From assembly GCF_020532725.1 (NCBI RefSeq), contig NZ_JAJAVC010000003.1, positions 372,001 through 436,000 of the forward strand: a DNA stretch of 64,000 nt. Direction: 5' to 3'. Made by a program: the position numbers and the translations under genes. This document shows positions 1 through 8,426 of this stretch, piece by piece. Each line of letters starts with the position of its first letter. Positions within the stretch are counted from its first letter, which is position 1. Origin of the DNA: Methylobacillus arboreus (GTDB taxonomy: Bacteria > Pseudomonadota > Gammaproteobacteria > Burkholderiales > Methylophilaceae). The notes under the pieces were generated by a model. That model searched no databases. It was not told the origin of the DNA and saw only the letters and a program-made list of their open reading frames with translations.

Positions 1-207
1 TTCCTCCAGCGGCGAGGCTACGGTTTCCGCAATCACTTTGGGGTTGGCGCCGGGGTATTGCGCGCGCACTACCACGGACGGCGGCACCACTTCCGGGTAT
101 TCCGAAATGGGCAGCTGGAACATGGCCAAGGCGCCGCCCAGCAGGATCAGCATCGAGAGTACGCCCGCAAAGATCGGGCGGTCTATGAAAAATTTCGATA
201 TATTCAT
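1..207 (-). CDS. RND efflux pump inner-membrane subunit, N-terminal part only
   Basis: The visible 69 residues are the N-terminus of an AcrB/MexF-type resistance-nodulation-division transporter: a short cytoplasmic start (MNISKFFIDRPIFAGVLSI), the first transmembrane helix, and the opening of the first periplasmic porter subdomain with the family sequences FQLPISEYPEVVPPSVVV and YPGANPKVIAETVASPLEE. The family uses the proton gradient to export hydrophobic substrates through a tripartite envelope channel. The start ATG is at 207; the rest lies beyond the left edge. The adaptor gene ends 22 bp upstream, so the two form one minus-strand operon. The substrate cannot be told from this fragment. 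The family call is secure. Confidence 0.93.
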   Translation of the reverse strand, partial: MNISKFFIDRPIFAGVLSMLILLGGALAMFQLPISEYPEVVPPSVVVRAQYPGANPKVIAETVASPLEE

Positions 208-229
208 TTTAGTTTTTCCCTGGGCGGCT

Positions 230-1492
230 TCACGCGTTCACGGCCTTGCCGCCCTTGGCTGGCAAGGTGCGAGAGGAGGCCGTGATACCGCTGGGTTGGT
301 CAGCATCAGGTATAAGTTGAGTGGAAATTTGTTCGTTGCCTGGCATGGCAACAATGTGCGGATTGACCTGGCTGCCAGGGCGTACGCGTTGTAATCCGTT
401 GACGACAATGCGCTCGCCGGCCTTGAGCCCGCTTTCCACGATGCGCAGATTGCCTTGCGGCGCACCAATTTGGACCTCGCGGTAATTGGCCTGCCCCTTG
501 TCATCCACCACCAGGACAAAGCGCTTGTCCTGATCGGTACCCACGGCTTTTTCGTCAATCAGCAGGGCTTCGCGTTGTGAGCCGCTGCCGATGCGTACCC
601 GGGCATAAAGGCCAGGCAATAGCTGTCCATTGCCGTTTTCAAATACGGCGCGGACGCGGATAGTGCCCGATGCCGGATCCAGGCGGTTGTCTACCGAACC
701 TATATGGCCCTGGCGGCTGAACCCTTCTTCATTGGCCAGTCCTAGTAGCACCTTGATTGCCTTGGAGTTGCTGGATTGCTCGGGGCTGATGAACTTGAGG
801 TAGCTCTGTTCATCGACTTCAATCGCGGCATAGATATTAGCGGTAGAAACCAGGGTGGTGAGCGGCACCGAGTTGGCGCCCGCGGAAACGATATTGCCCA
901 GGGTGACTTCCGCGCGGGAGATTCTGCCGGTGACCGGAGCAGTAATGCGGCTATATTCCAGGTTAAGGCGCGCGGTCTGTAGCGAGGCCTGGGCGGCAAG
1001 CAGGGCGGCCTTGGCTTCCAGTGCAGCGTTGCGCTTTTCTTCATAATCGCGGCGCGCGATCGCGTTATCGCCGATCAGACGCTCCGCGCGCTCCAGGTCG
1101 TGGCTGGTGTAGTCCAGCCTGGCCTCCGCACCCGTGAGCTGGGCTTGGGCGCGTGCCACTTCAGCCTCGAACGGGCGCGGATCTATGGTGAAGAGCGTAT
1201 CGCCTTTTTTCACCAGGTCGCCATCCTTGAAATGGATCTTGGTCAGCGTGCCGGAAACCAGCGGGCGTATTTCTACCCGCTCCACCGCTTCCAGGCGCCC
1301 GGAATAGTCCTGCCAGTCCGTGACCTGGCGGCTTTCCACCACGGCTACGTCTATGGTAGCCGCCTGTACTGCGGCAGGCTGGTCGGCGTGAGCCTGGTTG
1401 CCGGTTTGCGACAAAATCACGCCGCCGCTCCCGATTAACAGGACAGCGGCGATCATGGCAGCTATTTTTTTCTGGCGTATTGAGTTAGGCAT
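230..1492 (-). CDS. RND efflux periplasmic adaptor (membrane fusion protein, MexE/AcrA type)
   Basis: A 420-residue periplasmic adaptor that would link the inner-membrane RND pump to an outer-membrane channel. It has an N-terminal hydrophobic segment (residues 10-28) serving as signal or anchor without a clear lipobox cysteine, a biotinyl-lipoyl-like half-motif (VEIRPLVSGTLTKIHFKDGD), an alpha-hairpin rich in Ala, Glu and Arg, the second lipoyl half (YSRITAPVTGRISRAEVTLG), and beta-barrel and membrane-proximal domains ending in a polar tail. Length is near the family's usual 380-420. The ATG at 1492 follows a GAGGA ribosome site in the minus-strand sense. It is the first gene of the operon as far as seen. 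No regulator is adjacent; the upstream 260 bp hold only a large palindromic repeat. Confidence 0.93.
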   Translation of the reverse strand: MPNSIRQKKIAAMIAAVLLIGSGGVILSQTGNQAHADQPAAVQAATIDVAVVESRQVTDWQDYSGRLEAVERVEIRPLVSGTLTKIHFKDGDLVKKGDTLFTIDPRPFEAEVARAQAQLTGAEARLDYTSHDLERAERLIGDNAIARRDYEEKRNAALEAKAALLAAQASLQTARLNLEYSRITAPVTGRISRAEVTLGNIVSAGANSVPLTTLVSTANIYAAIEVDEQSYLKFISPEQSSNSKAIKVLLGLANEEGFSRQGHIGSVDNRLDPASGTIRVRAVFENGNGQLLPGLYARVRIGSGSQREALLIDEKAVGTDQDKRFVLVVDDKGQANYREVQIGAPQGNLRIVESGLKAGERIVVNGLQRVRPGSQVNPHIVAMPGNEQISTQLIPDADQPSGITASSRTLPAKGGKAVNA

Positions 1493-1534
1493 GATGATCC
1501 TCGTCTTTGATATTGAAATTGAAATCTGGGTGTT

Positions 1535-1804
1535 AGAGCCTGTTCACCATCTTTTCATGGGGTACGCATGGCTTCAAAACACGTCCGATCAAGGCGCAGT
1601 CCGCAGGTAATGCTTATTGCCTTGCCAAGGACTGCAACGCAGAGCGGGCGCGTTTTGGGGCCATGCCCTTTGGGTTGCCCCGTCAGCGCAGCCGCTGCTG
1701 CGTTGCAAATCCTCGCCGGGCAATAAGCCCGTCTGCGGTTTGCGCCTTGCATCACCTACCCTGCCGGGACAACGTACCCGATGAAAAGATGGTGAACAGG
1801 CTCT
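1535..1804. repeat. Long imperfect palindrome (270 bp) with 31-bp terminal arms
   Basis: The two ends are inverted copies of each other: 1535-1565 begins AGAGCCTGTTCACCATCTTT and 1774-1804 is its reverse complement with one mismatch in 31. The interior also folds on itself: AAGGCGCAGTCCGCAGGTAA near 1590 matches the complement of the stretch near 1735 (GGCGCAAACCGCAGACGGG), and CTTATTGCC and GCAACGCAG recur on both arms. There is no open reading frame inside that resembles a transposase, so it is either a MITE-like element or a palindromic intergenic repeat. Its right arm runs into the hydrolase gene and encodes the last residues of that protein. Confidence 0.8.
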
Positions 1805-2585
1805 TGGTTTGCCTGCGCAGGAAATCGACAATTTCGCGCAGCACCGGCACATGGGTATGCAATTCGGCATGCTTCACGCCGGCAAAGCGTGAAAACTGGG
1901 TGGGAATGCCGGCCTTGATCAGGGCGCTGGCATATTTCTCTGCCTCGGCATGCAACACATCGCATTCCGCAGTAGCGATCATGGCGGGAGGAAGTCCCGC
2001 AAGCCGCAGCGATTCCAGTGGCGCAGCATATGGGTGCAGTCGTTGCATGCAGTGGGGCAGGTATTGCTGGTAACGTTGTGCGCATTGTGCAGAGGTGAGG
2101 TCTGACTTGATCCTAGCCGCATCATCGAGCAAGGTCATGCTCGGGTCCAGCATGGGCACGATCAGCACTTGCGCCGTGATCTTGAATTCCCTTCGGTCCC
2201 GGGCCATCATGCTCAGGCTGGTGGCAATGCTGCCGCCGGCGTCATCACCCGCGACAATCAACAAATCGGCAACGGCATGCAGCCTGACTGCGTTGCGCAC
2301 GGCCCATTGCGCAGCAGCATAGGCATCTTCAGGCGCAGCGGGGAAGGGGTGCAGCGGCGCCAGCGCGTAATCCACCGACACCACCACGGCAGGGCAGTGT
2401 TGTGCAATGAAGCTGGCGGGGATTTCCGCATCTTCCAGGCTGCCGCTGTTGAAGCCGCCGCCATGGAAATACAGCACCAGCGGCAATGGCTGGTGCTGGT
2501 TTTCCGCGGCATATAGACGTACGGGAATCGCACCTTGAGGGCCAGGGATAATGAAATTCTCGCTGCGGGGAGCTGGTGTATTCAC
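1752..2585 (-). CDS. Alpha/beta hydrolase, HSL-type esterase family, nucleophile replaced
   Basis: A 277-residue alpha/beta hydrolase of the hormone-sensitive-lipase family, whose members hydrolyse short acyl esters. It carries the oxyanion motif HGGGF at residues 41-45 and the family's later DYALAPLHPFPAA and His-containing KHAELHTH segments. The nucleophile elbow, normally GDSAGG, reads GDDAGG at 113-118, so the catalytic Ser is Asp; the codons are GGT GAT GAC GCC. Either the enzyme is inactive or it uses an Asp nucleophile as dehalogenases do. The start is a GTG at 2585 with no obvious ribosome site. The C-terminal 17 residues (KSLFTIFSSGTLSRQGR) are encoded by a palindromic repeat, so the original end has probably been changed. 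The gene is divergent from the neighbouring sigma-factor operon. Confidence 0.82.
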   Translation of the reverse strand: MNTPAPRSENFIIPGPQGAIPVRLYAAENQHQPLPLVLYFHGGGFNSGSLEDAEIPASFIAQHCPAVVVSVDYALAPLHPFPAAPEDAYAAAQWAVRNAVRLHAVADLLIVAGDDAGGSIATSLSMMARDRREFKITAQVLIVPMLDPSMTLLDDAARIKSDLTSAQCAQRYQQYLPHCMQRLHPYAAPLESLRLAGLPPAMIATAECDVLHAEAEKYASALIKAGIPTQFSRFAGVKHAELHTHVPVLREIVDFLRRQTKSLFTIFSSGTLSRQGR

Positions 2586-2782
2586 AATCGCGTCATGTTC
2601 AACCGTTATTGGATAAAAGCGATTGTGACTGTGATCATTAAAAAAATAATCTCAATAATATTGGAAACACTGTTCGGAAATAACAAACAATAAAAACACG
2701 CTTACGCATGGCCCAAGCGACAACAGCCAGGTAACGATCATGCAAACGTGAGTTTTCCGGGTTTATTGATTACAATAAAAAG

Positions 2783-2797
2783 TGATTCTTATTTCCA
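2783..2797 (+). promoter_or_regulatory. Weak Fur-box-like site before sigma factor gene
   Basis: TGATTCTTATTTCCA matches 10 of 14 informative positions of the 7-1-7 Fur consensus TGATAATNATTATCA and lies 20 bp before the sigma-factor start. The two other FecI genes in the window have better boxes in the same place, which is the main reason to list this one. Confidence 0.35.
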
Positions 2798-2816
2798 ACA
2801 ATTGAGCAGTGACCCG

Positions 2817-3356
2817 ATGTCGCGTTCCTCTTCCCATTTGCTTGCCGAGCAGCTTTATACCCAACATCAAGGCTGGCTGTGCCAGTGGCTCAACCGTCGC
2901 CTGAACAATACTGCCGAAGCCGCCGACCTGGCGCAGGACACCTTCATGCGCATCTTGGTCATGCCAGAGGTATCGGCCACGAATTTGGAACATGCGCCGC
3001 TGCGAGAGCCGCGTGCCTATCTCGCCACCGTGGCGCGCAGGGTGTTGCTGAATCATTTCCGCCGTGCCTCGCTTGAACGGGCTTGGCTGGATGCCCTTGC
3101 CTTGATGCCGGAAGACCAGGCGCCATCGCCGGAACAACAGGCGCTGATCGCCCATGCGCTGAATGAAGTGGATGCCATGCTCAATGGCTTGTCTCCTGTA
3201 GTGAGGGAAGTGTTTGTGTTGTCGCAGGTGGAAGGACTGACCTATGCCGAGATTGCGCAACAGCTCAATATCGGCTTGCGCTCGGTCAAGCGCTACATGG
3301 CGCAGGCCATGGCGGAATGCATTGTGCTTGCTTCAAGTTACCAGGATGATATTTGA
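2817..3356 (+). CDS. FecI-type ECF RNA polymerase sigma factor
   Basis: A 179-residue extracytoplasmic-function sigma factor. Region 2 is visible as LYTQHQGWLCQWLNRRLNN followed by AADLAQDTFMRIL, and region 4 as LSPVVREVFVLSQVEGLTYA with the helix-turn-helix IAQQLNIGLRSVKRYMAQAM. FecI-type factors direct transcription of the linked TonB-receptor gene when a ligand signal is passed through FecR. I chose the ATG at 2817 over an upstream GTG at 2748, because the upstream stretch holds the probable Fur site and lacks family similarity. The next gene overlaps or abuts its stop codon, giving the order sigma, FecR, receptor. Iron control through Fur is inferred. Confidence 0.92.
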   Translation: MSRSSSHLLAEQLYTQHQGWLCQWLNRRLNNTAEAADLAQDTFMRILVMPEVSATNLEHAPLREPRAYLATVARRVLLNHFRRASLERAWLDALALMPEDQAPSPEQQALIAHALNEVDAMLNGLSPVVREVFVLSQVEGLTYAEIAQQLNIGLRSVKRYMAQAMAECIVLASSYQDDI

Positions 3357-4321
3357 GCATGGCCGCGCCTGAACTCAGCATACGCCAGACGGCCATGCAG
3401 GCAGCGGAATGGTTTGTGCTGATCGACTCTGGCGAGGCGACGGCGCAGGATTTGACTGCGTTCGAACAATGGCGCCAGGCCAGCCTCGCGCATGAGCAGG
3501 CGTGGCAACAGGCACAGCGAATCAGCGGCCTGGCTTCAGGTTTGCCGGAACAAACCGGCGCTACTCTCCGGAGGAAAGTGCGTCTCGACAGGCGCAAGGC
3601 CATCAAGCAACTGGCATGGCTTATTGCGGTGTTGCCTGCCTGCTGGCTTGGTTGGCACACTGTCGAGCAACAGGGCTGGTTGGCCGATTACCACACAGCA
3701 ACCGGCGAGCAACGCCGTCTCATCCTGGCCGATGGCACCGTCATCCAGCTTAATACTGCCACGCGGGTCAATGTGGATTACAACAATGCATCTCGCACCG
3801 TACATTTGCTCGGCGGCGAAATCCTCATCGAAACCGCCCATGACCCAGATGCCCACTTGCATGGAAAATCACGCCCTTTCATCCTGCAGACCGCTTATGG
3901 GCAGATACAGCCATTGGGTACCCGCTTTGTCGTGCGGCATATTGACGGCCATGTGTTTGTGGCGGTGGAAGCGGGGGCGGTGCAGGTCAACAATGGCCGC
4001 TATGCCGAGATTATTGATGCTGGCATGCAAACCCGCTTTGATGCTGAATCCATCGCCCTGCCGCAAGCACTAGCAGCACGCGAGCTGCATTGGTCGCGCG
4101 GCGTGATTTCTGCGGACGACACACCCTTAGCAGATTTCATTGCCGAGTTATCACGTTACCGTCCCGGCATCCTGCGCTGTGACCCTGCCGTGGCGGATAT
4201 CCGCGTGACGGGAGCCTACCAGTTGCAGGATACCGATGCCATCCTGCTCAACCTTGCCAAGGTGTTCCCGGTTAAGCTTGAATACAGGACCCGTTACTGG
4301 GTCACCGTGGCAGCAAGATAA
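3353..4321 (+). CDS. FecR-type anti-sigma/sigma-regulator
   Basis: A 322-residue single-pass membrane protein that relays the occupied state of the TonB receptor to the sigma factor. The N-terminal cytoplasmic part has the DUF4880-like pattern EWFVLIDSGEATAQDLTAFEQWRQ, one transmembrane helix follows near residues 82-98 (LAWLIAVLPACWLGW), and the periplasmic FecR domain contains GEQRRLILADGTVIQLNT and LGTRFVVR. The reading frame opens at TTG 3353, overlapping the sigma stop, with AGGA six bases upstream; an ATG two codons later (3359) is the alternative. The receptor follows after 121 bp. Confidence 0.92.
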   Translation: MSMAAPELSIRQTAMQAAEWFVLIDSGEATAQDLTAFEQWRQASLAHEQAWQQAQRISGLASGLPEQTGATLRRKVRLDRRKAIKQLAWLIAVLPACWLGWHTVEQQGWLADYHTATGEQRRLILADGTVIQLNTATRVNVDYNNASRTVHLLGGEILIETAHDPDAHLHGKSRPFILQTAYGQIQPLGTRFVVRHIDGHVFVAVEAGAVQVNNGRYAEIIDAGMQTRFDAESIALPQALAARELHWSRGVISADDTPLADFIAELSRYRPGILRCDPAVADIRVTGAYQLQDTDAILLNLAKVFPVKLEYRTRYWVTVAAR

Positions 4322-4442
4322 CAAAATCAATGTTTTTTTGTGAGTTTAAAAAAATAGCTTCCTGATCCTGGCCCCTTTTTCCTGCCTGTTGTGTCCTGTC
4401 TGTTGACGTAACAAAAACGATTAACATTACAGGAAGGAACAT

Positions 4443-6899
4443 ATGTCATTGTGTTATCTAATCCCAAGCGCCAATTCCCAATACATGCAGGCTGCAAATG
4501 TATCACCGCGTTCTCGCGTCCATCATGCCGTGCACGCAGCCATGCTGATTATCAGCATGGCTGCTGGGGCAGCCAATTGGCATGAGGCATATGCAGAACA
4601 AGGGACAAGTCAGGCTGTTACCACGAATCTCAACATTACAGCTGGTTCGTTGGCTTCCGCCATTACGGAATTTGCCGCGCAGACCGGCATCAATATCACA
4701 GTGGAGCCTGCGCTGGTCCAAGGGCGTCAAACTCCAGGCTTGCAAGGCGTTTATTCGGTGCTGCAAGGTTTATCGTCATTGTTGGCACCATTGGGATTAC
4801 AGGCGGAGGAGGAGCAACAGGACAATTTCATTATCAGGGTGATCCCTGAAAGGCAGGTAGAGAGAGGATCAGTAGCGGTATTACCCGAGCTTGCGGTCAG
4901 CGTTTCCGGCAAGGCGCCGGGTTCGACGACCGAAGGTACAGGCTCTTACACCACCTGGTCGACAAGCAGTTCGACACGGCTCAATTTGACCCCGCAGGAA
5001 ACACCGCAAGCTGTCACCGTGATGACGCGTCAGCGCATGGATGACCAGAAGCTCGATACCTTGGTCGATGTGCTCGATGCCACGCCAGGCCTCATTGTGC
5101 AATACTCGACCTACGGTCAGGATGGTCCCAGTGTCTATGCCCGCGGCTCCCTACTGCGCAATTACCAGGTCGATGGCGTTCCGGTATTTAATACCATGAG
5201 TCCTTTTCTGGCTAACATGGCGGCGTTTGATAGGGTCGAGATCGTGCGGGGCGCTACGGGCATCATGAACGGATTGGGTACGCCTGCGGCGACGATCAAT
5301 ATGATCCGCAAGCGGCCGACGTCCGAGCCACAGATGGTGCTGACGGCAGAGGGTGGCAGCTGGAGCCGCCATGGCGCGGGGGTGGATATCTCTGGCGCCT
5401 TGAATGCGGATAAAAGCCTGCGAGGCAGGCTGGTGGCCGACTACAAGGACCAGGATGCCTGGGTGGATCGCTACAACCAGAAGAGCATTGCGCTTTACGG
5501 TATTGTTGAACTCGACCTGGGGCTAGACACATTGTTGACCGCCGGTATCAGCCATTTGAGCGTGAAGACCGATTCGGCGATTCAGGGGCGTCCGCTGTAT
5601 TTTAACGACGGCACACGTACATCGCTCTCCCCCTCTGACAACATCAGCCAGCGCTGGCGCTATTACGATCACGACACCAGCAGCATCTTTACCTCGATCG
5701 AGCATCGTTTCGCGCCTGGCTGGGTAGGCAAGGCCGAATACACCCACACCCGCTACGAGTATGACGGCATGGTGGGCAGCTTCTGGGCGGCTGCGGATGC
5801 ATCCGGGGCTGGATCGAGGATTTATGCAAGCCACTGGAACAGTAAACCCAAGCAAGATAATCTGGATGCATACATCACTGGGGCCTTTGAATTGTTCGGA
5901 CGCACCCATGAGCTGATCGCTGGGGTGACAATGTCGCGGCTGAGGGCCGACGGGCCATCCTATACGCGGGATCCTAGCTATAGCATCTTCATCAATTACT
6001 ACGACTGGGCTGAGGCGCCCGAACCCACATTCACGAAAACCGGTTCAAGCTACGAGCGCCAGCGCCAGGAAAATGCCTTCTTAAGCACGCGATTGGGCGT
6101 CACTGATGCGACCAGTGTCCTGCTCGGTGGCAGGCTGACGCATTGGGAGTTGGATGGCGGAGACAATACGGGATTTGCGTACAAGCAGAAGGAAAACGTG
6201 TTCGTGCCTTATGCCGGTATCGTGCATGCCATCAACGATACTTGGTCGGTCTACGGCAGTTATACCAAGATTTTCCGTCCGCAAGACTACTCCATTTTTG
6301 ATCTAGTGAATTCCAGTTCGCGGCCAGATCCGGAAGAAGGGGAGAGTTACGAGGCCGGTATCAAGGGGAGCTTCTACGAGGGCCGGCTCACATCGAGCAT
6401 GTCCCTGTTCCAGACCAAGCTGAAGAATCTCGCCATCTGGAACATCGATACTTACTTCTACGACATCCAGGGTTTGACCAAGACCCGGGGTGTAGAGCTG
6501 GAACTTAGCGGTGAACTGGCGAAGAATTGGCAGCTTACGGCAGGCTATGCCTTTGCCCGGAGCAAGGACGAAAACGACCAAAGTGTTCTCACCTATGTTC
6601 CTCGGCAGAGCCTGAAGCTATTTACTACCTATCGACTGCCCGGCGAGTGGAACAAGATGACAGTCGGCGGAGGCGTTAATTGGCAGGGGGCTATGCACAG
6701 CGGCAACGATATTGATTACAGGCAGGGCGGAGTGGCGTTGGTCAACCTGATGGCGCGTTACGAGGTGAGCAACAATCTATCCGTTTCGCTGAATTTGAAC
6801 AATGCGCTGGATAAAGAATACTACTCAACGGTGGCAGGCAATTTCGGCACTTTCGGCGCTCCGCGCAATTTCATGGCTTCAATGAAATATACCTTCTGA
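4443..6899 (+). CDS. TonB-dependent siderophore receptor with N-terminal signalling domain
   Basis: An 818-residue outer-membrane receptor for ferric siderophores, of the FpvA/FoxA/FhuE type. After a long signal region (to about residue 55) comes an STN signalling domain (LNITAGSLASAITEFAAQTG, residues about 62-130), then the plug domain (TPQETPQAVTVMTRQRMDDQ; GIMNGLGTPAATINMIRKRP) and a 22-strand barrel ending in the aromatic sequence NFMASMKYTF typical of outer-membrane insertion. The STN domain touches FecR, so this protein both imports and signals. It is the third gene of the triad. The cognate siderophore is unknown. Confidence 0.94.
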   Translation: MSLCYLIPSANSQYMQAANVSPRSRVHHAVHAAMLIISMAAGAANWHEAYAEQGTSQAVTTNLNITAGSLASAITEFAAQTGINITVEPALVQGRQTPGLQGVYSVLQGLSSLLAPLGLQAEEEQQDNFIIRVIPERQVERGSVAVLPELAVSVSGKAPGSTTEGTGSYTTWSTSSSTRLNLTPQETPQAVTVMTRQRMDDQKLDTLVDVLDATPGLIVQYSTYGQDGPSVYARGSLLRNYQVDGVPVFNTMSPFLANMAAFDRVEIVRGATGIMNGLGTPAATINMIRKRPTSEPQMVLTAEGGSWSRHGAGVDISGALNADKSLRGRLVADYKDQDAWVDRYNQKSIALYGIVELDLGLDTLLTAGISHLSVKTDSAIQGRPLYFNDGTRTSLSPSDNISQRWRYYDHDTSSIFTSIEHRFAPGWVGKAEYTHTRYEYDGMVGSFWAAADASGAGSRIYASHWNSKPKQDNLDAYITGAFELFGRTHELIAGVTMSRLRADGPSYTRDPSYSIFINYYDWAEAPEPTFTKTGSSYERQRQENAFLSTRLGVTDATSVLLGGRLTHWELDGGDNTGFAYKQKENVFVPYAGIVHAINDTWSVYGSYTKIFRPQDYSIFDLVNSSSRPDPEEGESYEAGIKGSFYEGRLTSSMSLFQTKLKNLAIWNIDTYFYDIQGLTKTRGVELELSGELAKNWQLTAGYAFARSKDENDQSVLTYVPRQSLKLFTTYRLPGEWNKMTVGGGVNWQGAMHSGNDIDYRQGGVALVNLMARYEVSNNLSVSLNLNNALDKEYYSTVAGNFGTFGAPRNFMASMKYTF

Positions 6900-6917
6900 T
6901 CATTTTTCAAAAGGCAG

Positions 6918-6938
6918 ATGCCGGGTTTGACCCGGCAT
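6918..6938 (+). terminator. Perfect hairpin after TonB receptor gene
   Basis: ATGCCGGGT, a three-base loop and ACCCGGCAT form a perfect 9-bp stem starting 19 bp after the receptor stop codon. There is no U-run directly after it, so it may act as a partial terminator or mRNA 3'-end stabiliser. Confidence 0.5.
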
Positions 6939-6950
6939 GCAATTCATTCA

Positions 6951-6992
6951 AATAAGCACGGCACCATACTAAAAGATCATGCTGTGCTTATT
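6951..6992. terminator. Second hairpin with T-rich flank
   Basis: AATAAGCACGGCA pairs with TGCTGTGCTTATT across a 16-base loop with one mismatch. The stem ends in TTATTT on the plus strand, which suits a terminator for the receptor operon. Its reverse orientation is also A/T-flanked. Confidence 0.5.
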
Positions 6993-6999
6993 TCGTTAT

Positions 7000-7360
7000 G
7001 ACTCATCCCGGCGATATAGCCATGCGGGGATGCTAGTCAGGCTCTTGGGAATGCCCTATGCCGTTCACCGAACCAGATGCAGAAAATGCAGGTGCCTTTT
7101 GTACTGACCCAGGGTGTCGCTGATGACCGAGCTCTTGCTCCAGCCGATGAGGCCGTCATTCTGCCCGCCTTTCTTGAGGTGAACTTCGGCCCGATGGTGG
7201 CGCGCGTCCTTAAATCATGCTGTCCTAGGCGCTTTTTATGGCAATGCCGAATTGCTTGTTTCTTGAAGCTGGTTATTTTGTGAATTTTTATAAATAATTG
7301 ATCAAATTTTTTGTTATTGTTAGTAAAATTAATCACAATAATCCAGTTTAACAGGAATTC
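7000..7360. other. Intergenic region with possible transposase remnant and AT-rich promoter region
   Basis: Between the receptor terminators and the LysR gene no intact gene is visible. On the minus strand, about 7065-7210 reads HHRAEVHLKKGGQNDGLIGW and continues for some 20 codons to a stop. The KKGGQN-IG-S pattern weakly recalls the central part of IS5-family transposases, but no start or further domain is present. From 7265 to 7355 the sequence becomes strongly AT-rich, which suits the promoter of the LysR gene. I see no clear operator. Confidence 0.25.
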
Positions 7361-8377
7361 ATGATGGACAGATTCCAAGCAATGCAGGTCTTTACCCGGG
7401 TAGTGGATGCCAACAGTTTCACGCGTGCGGCGGATAGTCTCGGCTTGCCGCGCACCACGGTGACGACCACGATCCAGGCGCTGGAAGGTCTGCTCAAGGT
7501 GCGCCTGCTCAACCGCACCACGCGGCGCCTGAGCCTGACGCCGGACGGCGCGGCCTATTACGAGCGCTGCATGCGCATCCTGGCCGAGGTGGACGAGACG
7601 GAAGCCTTGTTCCGCGACGTGACGCGCGGACCGAGTGGGCGGCTGCGCATCGACGTGCCGCCGTCGATTGGCCGCTTGATCATCATTCCCAAGCTGTGCG
7701 ATTTCTACACGCGCTACCCGGATGTCGAGCTGGTGATCGGTATGAGTGATCGCCCGGTGGATATGGTGCAGGAAGCAGTGGACTGCGTAGTGCGCGTTGG
7801 GGAGTTGCAGGATTCCAGCATGGTAGCAAGGCGCATTGGCGCCTTTGAGATTATTACCTGCGCTGCGCCGCGTTATCTTGAGCAATACGGCGAGCCCAAA
7901 ACGATAGAGGATTTAGAGCATCATCAAGCCGTACATTATTTTTCCAATCGCACTGGCCGCAATATGGACTGGGATTTTGTGGTGGATGGCGAAGTAAAAG
8001 AGATACAAGTGGCAGGCAAGGTAGCAGTCAACGACGCTGAAGCCTATGTCGCTTGTGCCTTGCAGGGGTTCGGCCTGATTCAGGCTGCTCGGTACATGGT
8101 ACTGCCGCAATTGGAATCAGGCGAGTTGCGGGAGGTATTGCCGCAATGGCAGCCTTCCAGCCACCCGATTTCGGTGGTCTATTTGCACAACCGGCATTTG
8201 TCGCCCAAGGTACGTGCCTTTGTGGACTGGATTGCAGAACTGTTCGGCAATTGCCCATTGCTGGGCGGTTGCAACCAGGAGATGCTAGACGAGGAGTGCC
8301 GTTTTGCCCAATGCAAGCAAGGCAATACCATGCGCGAGATCATAGACCGCAATAACACTGCCGAGGCGGTTTTTTAA
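7361..8377 (+). CDS. LysR-family transcriptional regulator
   Basis: A 338-residue LysR-type regulator. The winged helix-turn-helix spans residues 1-60 (MDRFQAMQVFTRVVDANSFT; LPRTTVTTTIQALEGLLKVR), followed by the linker and a periplasmic-binding-protein-like effector domain (GRLRIDVPPSIGRLIIIPKL). Proteins of this subgroup often control a nearby oxidoreductase. The length exceeds the usual 300: the last 40 or so residues contain several Cys (CPLLGGCNQEMLDEECRF) and look like a non-conserved tail. The start is the first of two adjacent ATG codons (7361, 7364). The convergent neighbour is a flavin oxidoreductase; no gene is divergent within 460 bp, so its target is unknown. Confidence 0.9.
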   Translation: MMDRFQAMQVFTRVVDANSFTRAADSLGLPRTTVTTTIQALEGLLKVRLLNRTTRRLSLTPDGAAYYERCMRILAEVDETEALFRDVTRGPSGRLRIDVPPSIGRLIIIPKLCDFYTRYPDVELVIGMSDRPVDMVQEAVDCVVRVGELQDSSMVARRIGAFEIITCAAPRYLEQYGEPKTIEDLEHHQAVHYFSNRTGRNMDWDFVVDGEVKEIQVAGKVAVNDAEAYVACALQGFGLIQAARYMVLPQLESGELREVLPQWQPSSHPISVVYLHNRHLSPKVRAFVDWIAELFGNCPLLGGCNQEMLDEECRFAQCKQGNTMREIIDRNNTAEAVF

Positions 8378-8426
8378 TGGTACCCATCCTTTGGCCAGCA
8401 CGATGCCGATGGCCTGCCTATTGCAA

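Noticed and set aside
7037-7885. Long minus-strand frame opposite the LysR gene
   Set aside because: Most of it lies antisense to a well-supported regulator and the translation is rich in His and Arg, as expected for a shadow frame.
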